Notes: generated from the letters alone by a model not told the origin. DNA of 64,000 nucleotides from Polaromonas sp. (GCA_013297865.1 JAAFIP010000007.1:186001-250000); one strand, 5' to 3'; positions 53,528 to 63,775 are shown, counted from the stretch's first letter. Made by a program: numbers and translations.

Positions 53528-54397
53528 ATGCGTGCCGGACTTCTGCCCAAACTGCTGCTCAGCCCCAGTGTGCTCTTGATGCTGGTGTGTGTCTACGGCT
53601 ATATCGCATTCACTTTCTATCTCTCGTTCACGCCCTCCGGCATCATGCCTGTGCTCCAATGGCAGGGCGGCGAAAACTATGTGCGTCTGATGGGCCAGAC
53701 CAACTGGAAAATTTCGGTAGATAACCTGTGGGTGTTTGCCAGCCTGTACATCCTGATTGCCAGCCTGCTGGGCATGTTGCTGGCCATGCTGATTGACCAG
53801 CAGATTCGCGCCGAAGGTATTTTCCGCTCAATCTACCTCTACCCCATGGCCCTGTCTTTTGTGGTGACGGGTACCGCCTGGAAATGGCTGATGGACCCAG
53901 GCATTGGCCTGGAGCGTTCCATTCATGCCGCTGGCTGGGAGTCGTTTGCCTTTGGCTGGATCAAAGACAACGACATGGCCATCTACTGCGTGGTGATAGC
54001 GGCCGTGTGGCAGACCACGGGTTTTGTCATGGCCATGTTTTTGGCCGGTCTGCGCGGCATTGACCATGAAGTGGTCAACGCCGCGCGCATGGACGGCGCG
54101 CGCACCTGGCAGGTGTACTGGCATGTCATCCTGCCACAAATGGGCCCGGTGTTCCTGTCGGCCTTTGTGATTCTGGCGCACATGGCTATCAAGTCGTATG
54201 ACCTGGTGATAGCGCTTACCGGCGGGGGGCCGGGGCGGGCCACCTGGCTGCCTTCGGTGTTCATGTACCAATACACCTTCACCCGCAACGAAATGGCCGT
54301 GGGAGCGGCCAGCGCCACACTGATGCTGATTGGCATCAGCGTGGTGGTGTTCCCCTATCTGATGCGCGAATACCGCCGCGTGGTGACCCATGGCTAA
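53528..54397 (+). CDS. gtsB: Sugar ABC transporter permease, GtsB type
   Basis: Inner-membrane permease of 289 residues with six predicted helices (LLLSPSVLLMLVCVYGYIAF at the start). The coupling EAA region is VVNAARMDGARTWQVYWHVI followed by LPQMGPV. LYPMALSFVVTGTAWKWLMD is a family landmark. Its stop region overlaps gtsC by 8 bp. ATG 53528 is the first good start after the terminator. Confidence 0.92.
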   Translation: MRAGLLPKLLLSPSVLLMLVCVYGYIAFTFYLSFTPSGIMPVLQWQGGENYVRLMGQTNWKISVDNLWVFASLYILIASLLGMLLAMLIDQQIRAEGIFRSIYLYPMALSFVVTGTAWKWLMDPGIGLERSIHAAGWESFAFGWIKDNDMAIYCVVIAAVWQTTGFVMAMFLAGLRGIDHEVVNAARMDGARTWQVYWHVILPQMGPVFLSAFVILAHMAIKSYDLVIALTGGGPGRATWLPSVFMYQYTFTRNEMAVGAASATLMLIGISVVVFPYLMREYRRVVTHG

Positions 54398-55253
54398 GGC
54401 ATCGCGCAACCGGGCATCACGCTGGCTGCTGTACGGCATCCTGTGCATTTTCGCGCTGTGCTTTTTGCTGCCCATTTATGTGATGGCGGTCAATTCGCTC
54501 AAGCCGCTGGACGAAATTCGCAGTGGTGACCTGATGCACCTGCCTATTGAATGGACGCTGGAGCCCTGGCGCAGCGCCTGGAGCACGGCGCAAATCGGCG
54601 TGCAGGCCACGGGCCTCAAGCCGTATTTTCTCAACTCGTTTTTGCTGGTCATCCCCGCTGTGCTGATCTCTACGGCGATCGGCGCGGTCAATGGCTACAT
54701 CCTCACCCAATACCGCTTCAAGGGCGCCAATGTGGTGTTTGCCATGCTGCTGTTTTCGGTGTTTATTCCGTTTCAGATTGTGCTGATTCCGATGGCGCGC
54801 ACCCTGGGCGCGTTGGGCCTGGCTGGCACAGTGACCGGCTTGGTCTTTGTCAACGTGGTGTATGGCATTGGTTTTACCACCTTGTTTTTCCGCAATTACT
54901 ACGAAGCATTTCCGCCCGAGCTGGTGCGCTCGGCGCGCATGGACGGCGCGGGCTTCTGGGGTATTTTTGGCCGCATCCTGCTGCCCAACAGCGCGCCGAT
55001 CATTGTGGTGGCGGTGATCTGGCAGTTCACCAATATCTGGAACGAGTTTCTGTTCGGTGCCTCGTTCAGCGATTACAGCTCGTTCCCGATCACCGTGGCC
55101 CTGAACAACCTGGTTAACAGCTCGACCGGCGTGAAGGAATACAACGTGCATTTTGCTGCCGCGTTCATTGCCGCCATTCCCACCCTGGTGGTGTATGTGC
55201 TGTCGGGCAAATATTTCGTGCGCGGGCTGATGGCGGGTTCGGTCAAGGGATAA
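54390..55253 (+). CDS. gtsC: Sugar ABC transporter permease, GtsC type
   Basis: Second permease of the sugar importer, 287 residues, MalG-like. Helices start with WLLYGILCIFALCFLLPIYV. SLKPLDEIRSGDLMHLPIEW and the coupling region LVRSARMDGAGFWGIFGRIL then LPNSAPIIVV are typical. The C-terminus KYFVRGLMAGSVKG is the standard MalG-type ending. It overlaps gtsB by 8 bp and is followed 19 bp later by the ATPase gene. Confidence 0.93.
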   Translation: MAKASRNRASRWLLYGILCIFALCFLLPIYVMAVNSLKPLDEIRSGDLMHLPIEWTLEPWRSAWSTAQIGVQATGLKPYFLNSFLLVIPAVLISTAIGAVNGYILTQYRFKGANVVFAMLLFSVFIPFQIVLIPMARTLGALGLAGTVTGLVFVNVVYGIGFTTLFFRNYYEAFPPELVRSARMDGAGFWGIFGRILLPNSAPIIVVAVIWQFTNIWNEFLFGASFSDYSSFPITVALNNLVNSSTGVKEYNVHFAAAFIAAIPTLVVYVLSGKYFVRGLMAGSVKG

Positions 55254-55272
55254 AAGGCAGGGTCATAACAAC

Positions 55273-56334
55273 ATGGCAACACTCGAACTTAAAGACATTC
55301 ACAAATCCTTTGGCACCACCTCGGTCCTGCAGAATATTTCTCTGCAGCTTGAGGATGGCGAATTCCTCGTGCTGGTCGGCCCCTCCGGCTGCGGCAAAAG
55401 CACACTGATGAATATCGTGGCGGGCCTGGAAGAGCCCACCCAAGGCCGCCTGCTGCTGGCGGGCCAGGACATTACCGACAAGCTGCCCGCCGACCGCAAC
55501 ATCAGCATGGTGTTTCAGTCCTATGCGCTGTACCCCAACATGACGGTGGCGCGCAATATCGAGTTTCCGCTCAAGATGCGCAAGGTGGACCCGGCCACAC
55601 GCGCCGCGCGCATTGCGCAGGTGGCGCAGCTACTGCAGATTGAGCATCTGCTCGACCGCAAGCCGCGCCAGCTCTCGGGCGGGCAGCGCCAGCGGGTGGC
55701 CATTGGCCGCGCCCTGGCGCGCGAGCCGCAGCTGTTTTTGTTTGATGAGCCACTGTCCAACCTGGATGCCAAGCTGCGGGTGGACATGCGCGCCGAGATC
55801 AAAAAACTGCACCAGCGCACAGGAGTCACCACCATTTATGTCACGCACGACCAGGTCGAAGCCATGACCCTGGGCTCGCGCATCGCCGTGCTCAAGGGCG
55901 GCATCATCCAGCAACTCGCTGCGCCCATGACGCTGTACCGCGACCCGGCCAATCTGTTTGTGGCAGGCTTCATCGGCTCGCCTGCCATCAACGAAGTGGA
56001 GGCGGTGGCCACCGACGAGCGCAGCGTGCGCATGCTGGGCGATGCCGAGTTTCAGATGCAGCTGCAAACGCCGCTGCAAGCCGGGCAGAAGCTGACCGCG
56101 GGCATCCGCCCCGAGCATCTGCGCTTGGACCCGCAAGGCACACTGCGCGGCACCATGACCGTGCTGGAGCCTACCGGGGCCGAAGACTTTGTGCGCTGCG
56201 CGATTGGCGCGCAGGAGCTTAATCTTCGCTTGAGCGGCCACCACGATTTTGCGGTGGGCGAGACGCTGCTTTTGACAGTGGACCCCGCCGATGTTTTGTT
56301 ATTCGATCCTGCCACAGGCAACCGCATTCGCTGA
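55273..56334 (+). CDS. gtsD: Sugar ABC transporter ATP-binding protein, UgpC/MalK type
   Basis: Cytoplasmic ATPase of 353 residues. Walker A is VGPSGCGKSTLMNIVAGL, the Q-loop is MVFQSYALYPNMTVARNIEF, the signature is LSGGQRQRVAIGRALAREPQ, and Walker B is FLFDEPLSNLDAKLRVDMRA. The C-terminal TOBE domain includes LTAGIRPEHLRLD and a nearby GSPAINEVEAV. MalK-type ATPases can serve several importers. It closes the importer part of the operon; the oxygenase gene follows after 15 bp. Confidence 0.93.
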   Translation: MATLELKDIHKSFGTTSVLQNISLQLEDGEFLVLVGPSGCGKSTLMNIVAGLEEPTQGRLLLAGQDITDKLPADRNISMVFQSYALYPNMTVARNIEFPLKMRKVDPATRAARIAQVAQLLQIEHLLDRKPRQLSGGQRQRVAIGRALAREPQLFLFDEPLSNLDAKLRVDMRAEIKKLHQRTGVTTIYVTHDQVEAMTLGSRIAVLKGGIIQQLAAPMTLYRDPANLFVAGFIGSPAINEVEAVATDERSVRMLGDAEFQMQLQTPLQAGQKLTAGIRPEHLRLDPQGTLRGTMTVLEPTGAEDFVRCAIGAQELNLRLSGHHDFAVGETLLLTVDPADVLLFDPATGNRIR

Positions 56335-56349
56335 TGAAGGGACCAAGCC

Positions 56350-57615
56350 ATGCATGACACTTTGCTTCAACCATGGATGCGCGATGTGCCCGCAGCCATT
56401 GTGCAGACCAAAGCGGCGCTGCGCGCGCAGATCAAAGACCTGCCTGAGCGCTTTGCCGCACTGGACGCCTATGTGCGCCAGGAAGTGCAGGCCGTGCGTG
56501 ACGAGCAAGCCGCAGGCGGCGCGGTGCCCGAAATTGCCTATGCCGACATCGTGGCGGGGCGCGTGACCGAGGCGCAGAAAGACCGTGTGCGACGCAGGGG
56601 CTGCGTGGTGCTGCGCGGGGTGTTTGATGCCCAGCAGGTGCTTAACTGGAACGACGCTATTGCGGCCTATATTGACGCGCTGGGCTACGAAAAGCTGGCC
56701 CAGTCCAAGGTGGGGCTGGACAAATATTTTTCGCAGCTCGGTGCGTCCAAACCGCAGATTTACAGCCTGTACTGGAGCCCTGCGCAAATCCAGGCACGCC
56801 AGCATGTCAACATGGCGCGCGCCAAGGCCTTTCTCAACAGCCTGTGGGACGCACGTGGCGCCGATGGACAGCCCGAGTTTGACCCCCTGCGCGAATGCAG
56901 CTATGCCGATCGCGTGCGCCGTCGTCCTCCCGGTGCTGTGGGCCTGGGGCTGTCGCCGCATGCGGACGGTGGCTCGGTTGAGCGCTGGTGCGACCCGAGC
57001 TTTCAGGAGGTCTACCGAGAGGTGTATTTTGGCGATGTGAACGCCTACAACCCCTTCAGCGCGCGCGGGCGCACACGCACCAACGAGATTCCGTCGCCCG
57101 CGGTGGCCAGCGCGTTTCGCACCTTCCAGGGCTGGACGGCGCTCAGCCCCCAAGGCCCCGGCGACGGCACGCTGCGCCTGGTGCCGATTGCCAAAGGCAT
57201 GGCCTGGATGTTGCTGCGCGCGCTGCTGCCCGATGTGCCTGCCGACGACCTGTGCGGCGCGCAGCCGGGCCGGGCGCACAGCGCCAACGCGCAATGGCAC
57301 CAAACCCTGCTGGACGGCGAGGTGTCGATTCCCCTGGTGGTGCCCGGCGACACGGTGTGGTGGCATTCCGATGTGATCCATTCGGTGGAAGAGCAGCACC
57401 GGGGCGCAGGCTACAGCAATGTCACCTACATCGGCGCAGCGCCCTGGTGCCCCAAAAACGCGGCCTTTTTGCAGCGCCAGGCCCAGGCCTTTGCCGAAGG
57501 CCGCAGCTGCCCGGATTTTGCGGCAGAAGACTATGAGCTGGGCTTTGCCGGGCGCGCCACGGCCGATCACCTCACGCCGCTGGGCAAGCAGCAGATGGGG
57601 CTTGCGCCCTGGTGA
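56350..57615 (+). CDS. DUF1479 (YbiU-like) Fe(II)/2-oxoglutarate-type oxygenase
   Basis: 421-residue protein of the DUF1479 family, which has a double-stranded beta-helix oxygenase fold. The iron ligands are visible: His204 and Asp206 in GLSPHADGGSV and the distal His near residue 343 in SDVIHSVEEQHRGAGY. RRRGCVVLRGVFDAQQVLNW precedes the core. No substrate is known for the family to my knowledge. Its position 15 bp after gtsD and 117 bp before tal suggests a link to sugar use, for example oxidation of a sugar or sugar-derived metabolite, but this is inference. Confidence 0.85.
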   Translation: MHDTLLQPWMRDVPAAIVQTKAALRAQIKDLPERFAALDAYVRQEVQAVRDEQAAGGAVPEIAYADIVAGRVTEAQKDRVRRRGCVVLRGVFDAQQVLNWNDAIAAYIDALGYEKLAQSKVGLDKYFSQLGASKPQIYSLYWSPAQIQARQHVNMARAKAFLNSLWDARGADGQPEFDPLRECSYADRVRRRPPGAVGLGLSPHADGGSVERWCDPSFQEVYREVYFGDVNAYNPFSARGRTRTNEIPSPAVASAFRTFQGWTALSPQGPGDGTLRLVPIAKGMAWMLLRALLPDVPADDLCGAQPGRAHSANAQWHQTLLDGEVSIPLVVPGDTVWWHSDVIHSVEEQHRGAGYSNVTYIGAAPWCPKNAAFLQRQAQAFAEGRSCPDFAAEDYELGFAGRATADHLTPLGKQQMGLAPW

Positions 57616-57732
57616 GTGCTCTGGGCTGCAAACGGCGCTGCTGGTACCAGCCAACGCAGCGCGGGCAACAAACAAGTTACGAAAAAGCAGCTTGGCAACA
57701 AAAACAAGGTAGGGCGTTGGATAATCAGTTCC

Positions 57733-58680
57733 ATGAACCAACTTGACGCCCTTAAATCATTCACCACCGTGGTCGCCGACACTGGCGACTTCAAGCAGCT
57801 TGCGCAGTTCAAGCCGCAAGACGCCACCACCAACCCTTCGCTGATCCTCAAGGCCGTGCAAAAGCCTGAATACGCGCCCCTGCTCAAAGAGGTGGTCGCT
57901 GCCCATGCCAGCAAGCCGCTGGACGAACAGCTTGACCGCCTGGTGGTGCGCTTTGGCCGCGAGATTGTGCAAGTGATCCCTGGCAGGGTGTCGATGGAAG
58001 TGGATGCCCGCCTGAGCTTTGACACAGCCGCCAACGTGGCGCGCGCCAAGCGCTTGATTGCCCTGGCTGCGGCCGAGGGTATACCGCAGCAGAGGATTTT
58101 GATCAAACTGGCCTCCACCTGGGAGGGCATCCAGGCCGCTGCCGAGCTGGAAAAAGAAGGCATCCACTGCAACCTGACCCTGCTGTTTGGCTTTTGCCAG
58201 GCGGTGGCCTGTGGCGCAGCCAAGGTGCAGCTGATCAGCCCCTTTGTAGGCCGCATTTACGACTGGTACAAAAAAGCCAAGGGCGCAGACTGGGACGAGG
58301 CGGCCATGGCGGGTGCCAATGACCCGGGCGTCAAATCGGTCACGCAGATTTTCAACTACTACAAGCGCCACGGCATCGCCACCGAGGTGATGGGCGCGAG
58401 CTTTCGCAATGTGGGCCAGATCACTGCGCTGGCAGGCTGCGACCTGCTGACCATCAGCCCTGAGCTGCTGGCCCAGCTGGCCGCCAGCGAAGCGCCATTG
58501 GCTGCCGCTTTGAAAGCCGATGCCGCCCAAGCCATGGACATTCCTGCGGTCAGCTACAACGAAGCCGCTTTCCGCTTTGCGCTGAACCAGGATGCCATGG
58601 CCACCGAAAAGCTGGCCGAGGGCATCCGCGGTTTTGTCACCGACGCGCTCAAGCTGGATCAGCTGCTGCTGGCCGCCTGA
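57733..58680 (+). CDS. tal: Transaldolase
   Basis: Pentose phosphate enzyme that moves a dihydroxyacetone unit from sedoheptulose-7-phosphate to glyceraldehyde-3-phosphate. The 315 residues match TalB. The Schiff-base lysine is Lys125 in [42 protein letters not shown] and [11 protein letters not shown] are signature stretches. ATG 57733 is chosen; the upstream open frame has no similarity. It lies 31 bp before pgi, so the two are probably co-transcribed. Confidence 0.96.
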   Translation: MNQLDALKSFTTVVADTGDFKQLAQFKPQDATTNPSLILKAVQKPEYAPLLKEVVAAHASKPLDEQLDRLVVRFGREIVQVIPGRVSMEVDARLSFDTAANVARAKRLIALAAAEGIPQQRILIKLASTWEGIQAAAELEKEGIHCNLTLLFGFCQAVACGAAKVQLISPFVGRIYDWYKKAKGADWDEAAMAGANDPGVKSVTQIFNYYKRHGIATEVMGASFRNVGQITALAGCDLLTISPELLAQLAASEAPLAAALKADAAQAMDIPAVSYNEAAFRFALNQDAMATEKLAEGIRGFVTDALKLDQLLLAA

Positions 58681-58711
58681 AGTTTTTTTCACCGTTTGTT
58701 TGGGAGACGCC

Positions 58712-60280
58712 ATGCCGCGTTGCGATCACACTGCTGCATGGGCGCAGCTGCGTAGCTACTACGAGCAAAAAGCTCAGCACTTTGACGCACGGGATGCCTT
58801 GCGCACCGACTCACAGCGCGTGGCCAAGCTTTCGCAGGCGGCGCCCCATGTGTTTGCCGACCTGTCCAAAAACCATATCGACGACAGCTCGCAGGCCCTG
58901 CTGATGCAGCTGGCGCGCGAGTGCGGCCTGCAGGCGCAGCGTGATGCGATGTTCAACGGTGCGCCCATCAACCTGACGGAAAAACGCGCCGTACAGCACA
59001 CCCTTTTAAGACAAAAACAGGCTCCAGACCAATGGAATGTCGCGGGAGAAGCTATAGATAATGTAGCAAATCATGCCAAATGGGACGAGGTGCGCAGCGT
59101 GCGCGCTGCCATGCTGGCGTATGCGCAGCAGGTGCGTGAGGACCGCCAGATCACCGATGTGGTCAATATTGGCATCGGCGGCTCGGACCTGGGCCCGCAG
59201 ATGGCGGTGCTGGCGCTGCAGGAGTTTGCCACGACGGGCAAGCGCTTTCACTTTGTCTCCAATGTGGATGGCCACGAGCTGGCGCACACGCTCAAAGACC
59301 TGAAGCCCGAAAGCACGCTGTTTCTGATCGCCTCCAAAACCTTCACCACCATCGAGACCATGACCAATGCGCGCAGCGCCAAGGCCTGGTTTCTGGCCCA
59401 GGGCGGCACTGACACGGCGCGGCATTTTGCAGCGCTGACCACCAATGTTACGGCGGCCAAAGACTTTGGCATCAGCACCACCTTTGGCTTTTGGGACTGG
59501 GTGGGCGGGCGCTACAGCCTGTGGTCGGCCATTGGCCTGCCCATTGCGATAGCCATCGGCGCGCAGGGTTTTGAGCAGATGCTCAGCGGCGCAGCCGATA
59601 TGGATGCCCACTTTGCCAGCGCGCCGCTGGAGCAGAACCTGCCTGTGCGCCTGGGCCTGTTGGACGTGTGGTACCGCAACTTCCACGGCTACGGCTCGCG
59701 CTGCGTTGCGCCCTACCACGCGGCTTTGCGCCGCCTGCCGGCCTATCTGCAGCAACTGGAGATGGAGAGCAACGGCAAGCGGGTGGACAAGGACGGCGCT
59801 GCACTGGGCTACGCCACCTCGCCCGTGGTGTGGGGCGAGCCCGGCACCAACGGGCAACATGCGTTTTTCCAGATGCTGCACCAGGGCACCGAGGTGATTC
59901 CCCTGGAGTTCATCGCGGTCAAAACGCCTTCGCACAGCCTCACGCCCCACCACGCGCTGCTGCTGGCCAATGCGCTGGCGCAGGCGCAGGCCCTGTTGCA
60001 GGGCCAGAGCGATGCCGGCGGCCACAAGCACTTTCCGGGCAACCGCCCGAGCAGCTTTTTTGTGCTGGAGAGGCTCACGCCCGAGAGCTTTGGTGCGCTG
60101 ATCGCGCTGTACGAACACCGGGTGTTTGTCAGCGGCGCGGTGTGGGGCATCAACAGCTTTGACCAGTTTGGTGTGGAGCTGGGCAAGGTGCTGGCCAAGG
60201 ATATTGAGGCGCGCCTGGCCTCTGGCGATGCGCAGGGGCTGGACGCCTCGACAGCCGCGCTGCTGGCGCGTTTGCGCTAA
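58712..60280 (+). CDS. pgi: Glucose-6-phosphate isomerase
   Basis: Interconverts glucose-6-phosphate and fructose-6-phosphate. The 522-residue product starts at ATG 58712 after GGGAG. Signatures are VVNIGIGGSDLGPQMAVLAL, IASKTFTTIETMTNARSAKA, FGFWDWVGGRYSLWSAIGLP and GVELGKVLAKDIEARLASG. Residues 103-119 (QAPDQWNVAGEAIDNVA) are encoded by a copy of the 48-bp dispersed repeat and have no counterpart in typical Pgi sequence, although the segment length is close to that of the E. coli protein. The catalytic regions are intact, so the enzyme is expected to be active. Confidence 0.96.
   Translation: MPRCDHTAAWAQLRSYYEQKAQHFDARDALRTDSQRVAKLSQAAPHVFADLSKNHIDDSSQALLMQLARECGLQAQRDAMFNGAPINLTEKRAVQHTLLRQKQAPDQWNVAGEAIDNVANHAKWDEVRSVRAAMLAYAQQVREDRQITDVVNIGIGGSDLGPQMAVLALQEFATTGKRFHFVSNVDGHELAHTLKDLKPESTLFLIASKTFTTIETMTNARSAKAWFLAQGGTDTARHFAALTTNVTAAKDFGISTTFGFWDWVGGRYSLWSAIGLPIAIAIGAQGFEQMLSGAADMDAHFASAPLEQNLPVRLGLLDVWYRNFHGYGSRCVAPYHAALRRLPAYLQQLEMESNGKRVDKDGAALGYATSPVVWGEPGTNGQHAFFQMLHQGTEVIPLEFIAVKTPSHSLTPHHALLLANALAQAQALLQGQSDAGGHKHFPGNRPSSFFVLERLTPESFGALIALYEHRVFVSGAVWGINSFDQFGVELGKVLAKDIEARLASGDAQGLDASTAALLARLR
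59020..59067 (-). repeat. 48-bp dispersed repeat, copy 11, inside pgi
   Basis: Inverse orientation: GGCTCCAGACCAATGGAATG, then TCGCGGGAGAAGC and arms GCTA...GTAGC. It is in frame in pgi and reads APDQWNVAGEAIDNVA. Confidence 0.92.
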
Positions 60281-60305
60281 TTTTGGTGTGATGAAAAGGA
60301 CAGGT

Positions 60306-60938
60306 ATGGCACGGCTGAATGTGGTGTTTGATTTTGGTGCGGTGCTGTTTGCCTGGGAGCCGGGCCGGCTGATCCAGCAGCTGTTTCCAGCGCATGCGGC
60401 CACCGATGCGCAGGCTACAGCACTTGCTGGAGAAGTATTCGGCCATGCAGACTGGCGGGCCTTCGATGGCGGCCTCTCAGAGCAAGGCGACACGGCGCAG
60501 CGCATCCACCAGCGCACTGCGCTGCCTTTGCCTGCGCTGTCGGAGATGATCGACAACATTGGCCGCAAGCTGCAGCCAATCGCCACATCCGTGGCGGCGC
60601 TTGATGAGCTGCGCGTGCGCCGCGATGCGGGCGAGGACATCGGCTTGTATTTTCTGTCCAACATGCCCGCGCCCTATGCCCGCGAGCTGGAGCAGCGGCA
60701 TGCTTTTCTGCAATGGTTTGATGGCGGTATTTTTTCGGCCGATGTGAAGCTGACCAAACCCGATCGCCAAATCTACGCCCTGGCAGACCAGCGCTTTGAC
60801 CTGGCAGCAGGCAGCACGGTATTTATCGACGACATGGCCGTCAACATTGCCGCTGCCCAGGCCCACGGCTGGCGCGGGGTGCACCTGCCGCAGCCGCATG
60901 CCTTGCGCGCCTTGCTGTGGGATGAAATCGGCTTTTAA
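60306..60938 (+). CDS. HAD superfamily phosphatase (YihX-like)
   Basis: Cytosolic hydrolase of 210 residues. Motif I is VVFDFGAVLFAWEP, with the DxG variant found in YihX-type glucose-1-phosphate phosphatases. Motif II is LYFLSNMPAPYA, motif III KLTKPDRQIYAL and motif IV VFIDDMAVNIAAAQAHGWRG. AAGGA lies just before ATG 60306; an ATG at 60291 is also possible. It follows pgi by 25 bp, so a role in hexose-phosphate turnover is plausible but not shown by the sequence. Confidence 0.85.
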   Translation: MARLNVVFDFGAVLFAWEPGRLIQQLFPAHAATDAQATALAGEVFGHADWRAFDGGLSEQGDTAQRIHQRTALPLPALSEMIDNIGRKLQPIATSVAALDELRVRRDAGEDIGLYFLSNMPAPYARELEQRHAFLQWFDGGIFSADVKLTKPDRQIYALADQRFDLAAGSTVFIDDMAVNIAAAQAHGWRGVHLPQPHALRALLWDEIGF

Positions 60939-60989
60939 GCCCCGCAAAAACTACGTGGGCTTTGGGAACCTGCGCGCCCTTGGGGCAGC

Positions 60990-61646
60990 TTACTGCGGCA
61001 GGGTGACGCGCCGGTTGTTGATCACGCCCTTGTCCACATCAAACTCCAGCTCGCGGCTTTGGCCGTTGGTGCCCGGAAAGCCATCGAACACACTGCGGAT
61101 CAAATAGGGCATGGTGACCGAGAGATTGGCGTTGGAGCCGCTGCTGGTGGCCGAGGCCTCAAACACCTTGTTGGCGCCTTCGGCAATGTCTATGCGCAGG
61201 CGCCGGGTGCTCACGTCGCGGCTCACCGTGCGGTAGCCCACCACCTGCGGTCCCCACGGGTCGCTGGCCCAGTAGCCCGGGCGCCAGCCAAAGCTGGGGT
61301 GGTAGTACGCCGGGTGCCAGTAGCTTGGGTAGCTGTGGTAAACCGGCTCGCGGCTTTTCAGGGTGCGGGTGTTGATGCCGTAATCCAGGCTGACCTCAAA
61401 ACGGCCTTTGGCGCCCTGCGGCGCTTCCTGCAGGCCCAGCTGGCGCAGCTCTGCTCGTGCCAGGTCTTCGTAGGTTTTGTGCTCCAGGCTGCCCTCCTGC
61501 GGGCCCAGCCGCTTGAAGCTGTAGGTGGCACCCGCGGCATTGGCGGGCCAGCGCTGGAAGCTGGTCACATCGCTGCGCAGCGTGCTGGCGCAGCCCGTAA
61601 GCAGCGCCAGCGCCACGGCCAGGCATCCGAAGAACAGTTTTTTCAT
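60990..61646 (-). CDS. DUF4136 domain lipoprotein
   Basis: Predicted lipoprotein of about 218 residues. The signal peptide MKKLFFGCLAVALALLTGCA ends in lipobox LTGC. The mature part opens STLRSDVTSFQRWPA and contains YSFKRLGPQEGSLEHKTYED and an aromatic, proline-rich stretch SYPSYWHPAYYHPSFGWRPG. The family is of unknown function. ATG 61655 is an alternative start adding three residues. It is convergent with the HAD gene. Confidence 0.85.
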   Translation of the reverse strand: MKKLFFGCLAVALALLTGCASTLRSDVTSFQRWPANAAGATYSFKRLGPQEGSLEHKTYEDLARAELRQLGLQEAPQGAKGRFEVSLDYGINTRTLKSREPVYHSYPSYWHPAYYHPSFGWRPGYWASDPWGPQVVGYRTVSRDVSTRRLRIDIAEGANKVFEASATSSGSNANLSVTMPYLIRSVFDGFPGTNGQSRELEFDVDKGVINNRRVTLPQ

Positions 61647-61743
61647 AACTTGCATAACGTTTTTTGGAGGCCTTTTGACGACAAAAAGTTGCGCCCGCAG
61701 GGGCTGAAAGCGTCAAATAATGTATCGATTTTAATGGCTAATT

Positions 61744-61791
61744 GGCCTGCAGCCCAATAGAATATCGCGGGAGCAGCTATGAATATGATAG
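61744..61791 (-). repeat. 48-bp dispersed repeat, copy 12
   Basis: Inverse orientation: GGCCTGCAGCCCAATAGAAT, then ATCGCGGGAGCAGC and GCTA...TAGT arms. Intergenic, between the lipoprotein gene start and the protease gene stop. Confidence 0.92.
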
Positions 61792-61837
61792 TGAACCGGA
61801 AGGCAATGCACCGCAGTGAGCACCGCCACTGCAGCCT

Positions 61838-62995
<1,158 letters not shown>

Positions 62996-63016
62996 ATCAA
63001 CTCTGGAAAATAAACA

Positions 63017-63775
63017 ATGGTGACACGAGATAGCTTAACTGAGGCCTTGGATACGCTTTTGCAACCCGCTCTTTTCAAGGATTATGGCCCCAACGGTTTG
63101 CAGGTGGAAGGTAAACCGCAGGTAAAGAAGATCGTCTCGGGCGTCACGGCCTCGCTGGCGCTGATTGAGGCGGCCATCGCCCAGGGCGCAGACGCCATTT
63201 TTGTGCACCACGGCCTGTTCTGGCGCGGCCAGGACGGCCGCGTGGTCGGCTGGATGAAGCAGCGCCTGCACAAGCTGCTGGCGCACGACATCAATCTGTA
63301 TGCCTACCACCTGCCGCTGGACGCACACCCCACGCTGGGCAACAACGCGCAACTGGGCAAGCTGCTGGGCTTTACGCCACTCGAAGGTGCGGGCAGCCGC
63401 TTTGGCGAGCAGGACCTGGGCTGGCTGGGCACCACGCCCCTCGCCAGCACCCAGGCGCTGGCTGAGCATGTCAAAAACATATTGAATCGGCCTGTAAGCC
63501 ATATAAATATCGCGGGAGCAGCTATTAAAAAAGTAGCGTGGTGCACCGGAGGGGCGCAGAGCTATTTTGAAGCGGCCATCGCCGCCGGGGCCGATGTGTT
63601 CATCACCGGCGAAATCTCCGAGCCCCAGGCCCACTATGCCCGCGAGATGGGCGTGGGCTACATCGCCTGTGGCCACCATGCTAGCGAGCGCTATGGCGCG
63701 CCTGCGGTGGCAGCCCATGTGGCGGCCCAGCTGGGGCTGGAACACCAATTCATTGACATTGACAACCCGGCCTGA
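63017..63775 (+). CDS. NIF3/YbgI family metal-binding protein
   Basis: Cytosolic protein of 252 residues in the NIF3-like family of di-metal proteins, proposed GTP cyclohydrolase I type 2-like enzymes; the physiological role is not settled. Metal-ligand regions are ADAIFVHHGLFWRGQDG, YAYHLPLDAHPTLGNNAQLG, VFITGEISEPQAHYAREMGV and VGYIACGHHASERYG. Residues 157-174 (GRPVSHINIAGAAIKKVA-type segment) are encoded by a copy of the dispersed repeat, directly before the conserved WCTGGAQSYF. It shares a very short divergent promoter region with the protease gene. Confidence 0.9.
   Translation: MVTRDSLTEALDTLLQPALFKDYGPNGLQVEGKPQVKKIVSGVTASLALIEAAIAQGADAIFVHHGLFWRGQDGRVVGWMKQRLHKLLAHDINLYAYHLPLDAHPTLGNNAQLGKLLGFTPLEGAGSRFGEQDLGWLGTTPLASTQALAEHVKNILNRPVSHINIAGAAIKKVAWCTGGAQSYFEAAIAAGADVFITGEISEPQAHYAREMGVGYIACGHHASERYGAPAVAAHVAAQLGLEHQFIDIDNPA
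63489..63537 (-). repeat. 48-bp dispersed repeat, copy 13, inside the NIF3 gene
   Basis: Inverse orientation: GGCCTGTAAGCCATATAAAT, then ATCGCGGGAGCAGC and arms GCTA...GTAGC. It is in frame and reads PVSHINIAGAAIKKVA. Confidence 0.92.

Noticed and set aside
59006-60664. 552-codon open frame on the minus strand
   Set aside because: It is antisense to pgi and the HAD gene, which have strong motifs; nothing in the shadow frame is recognisable.
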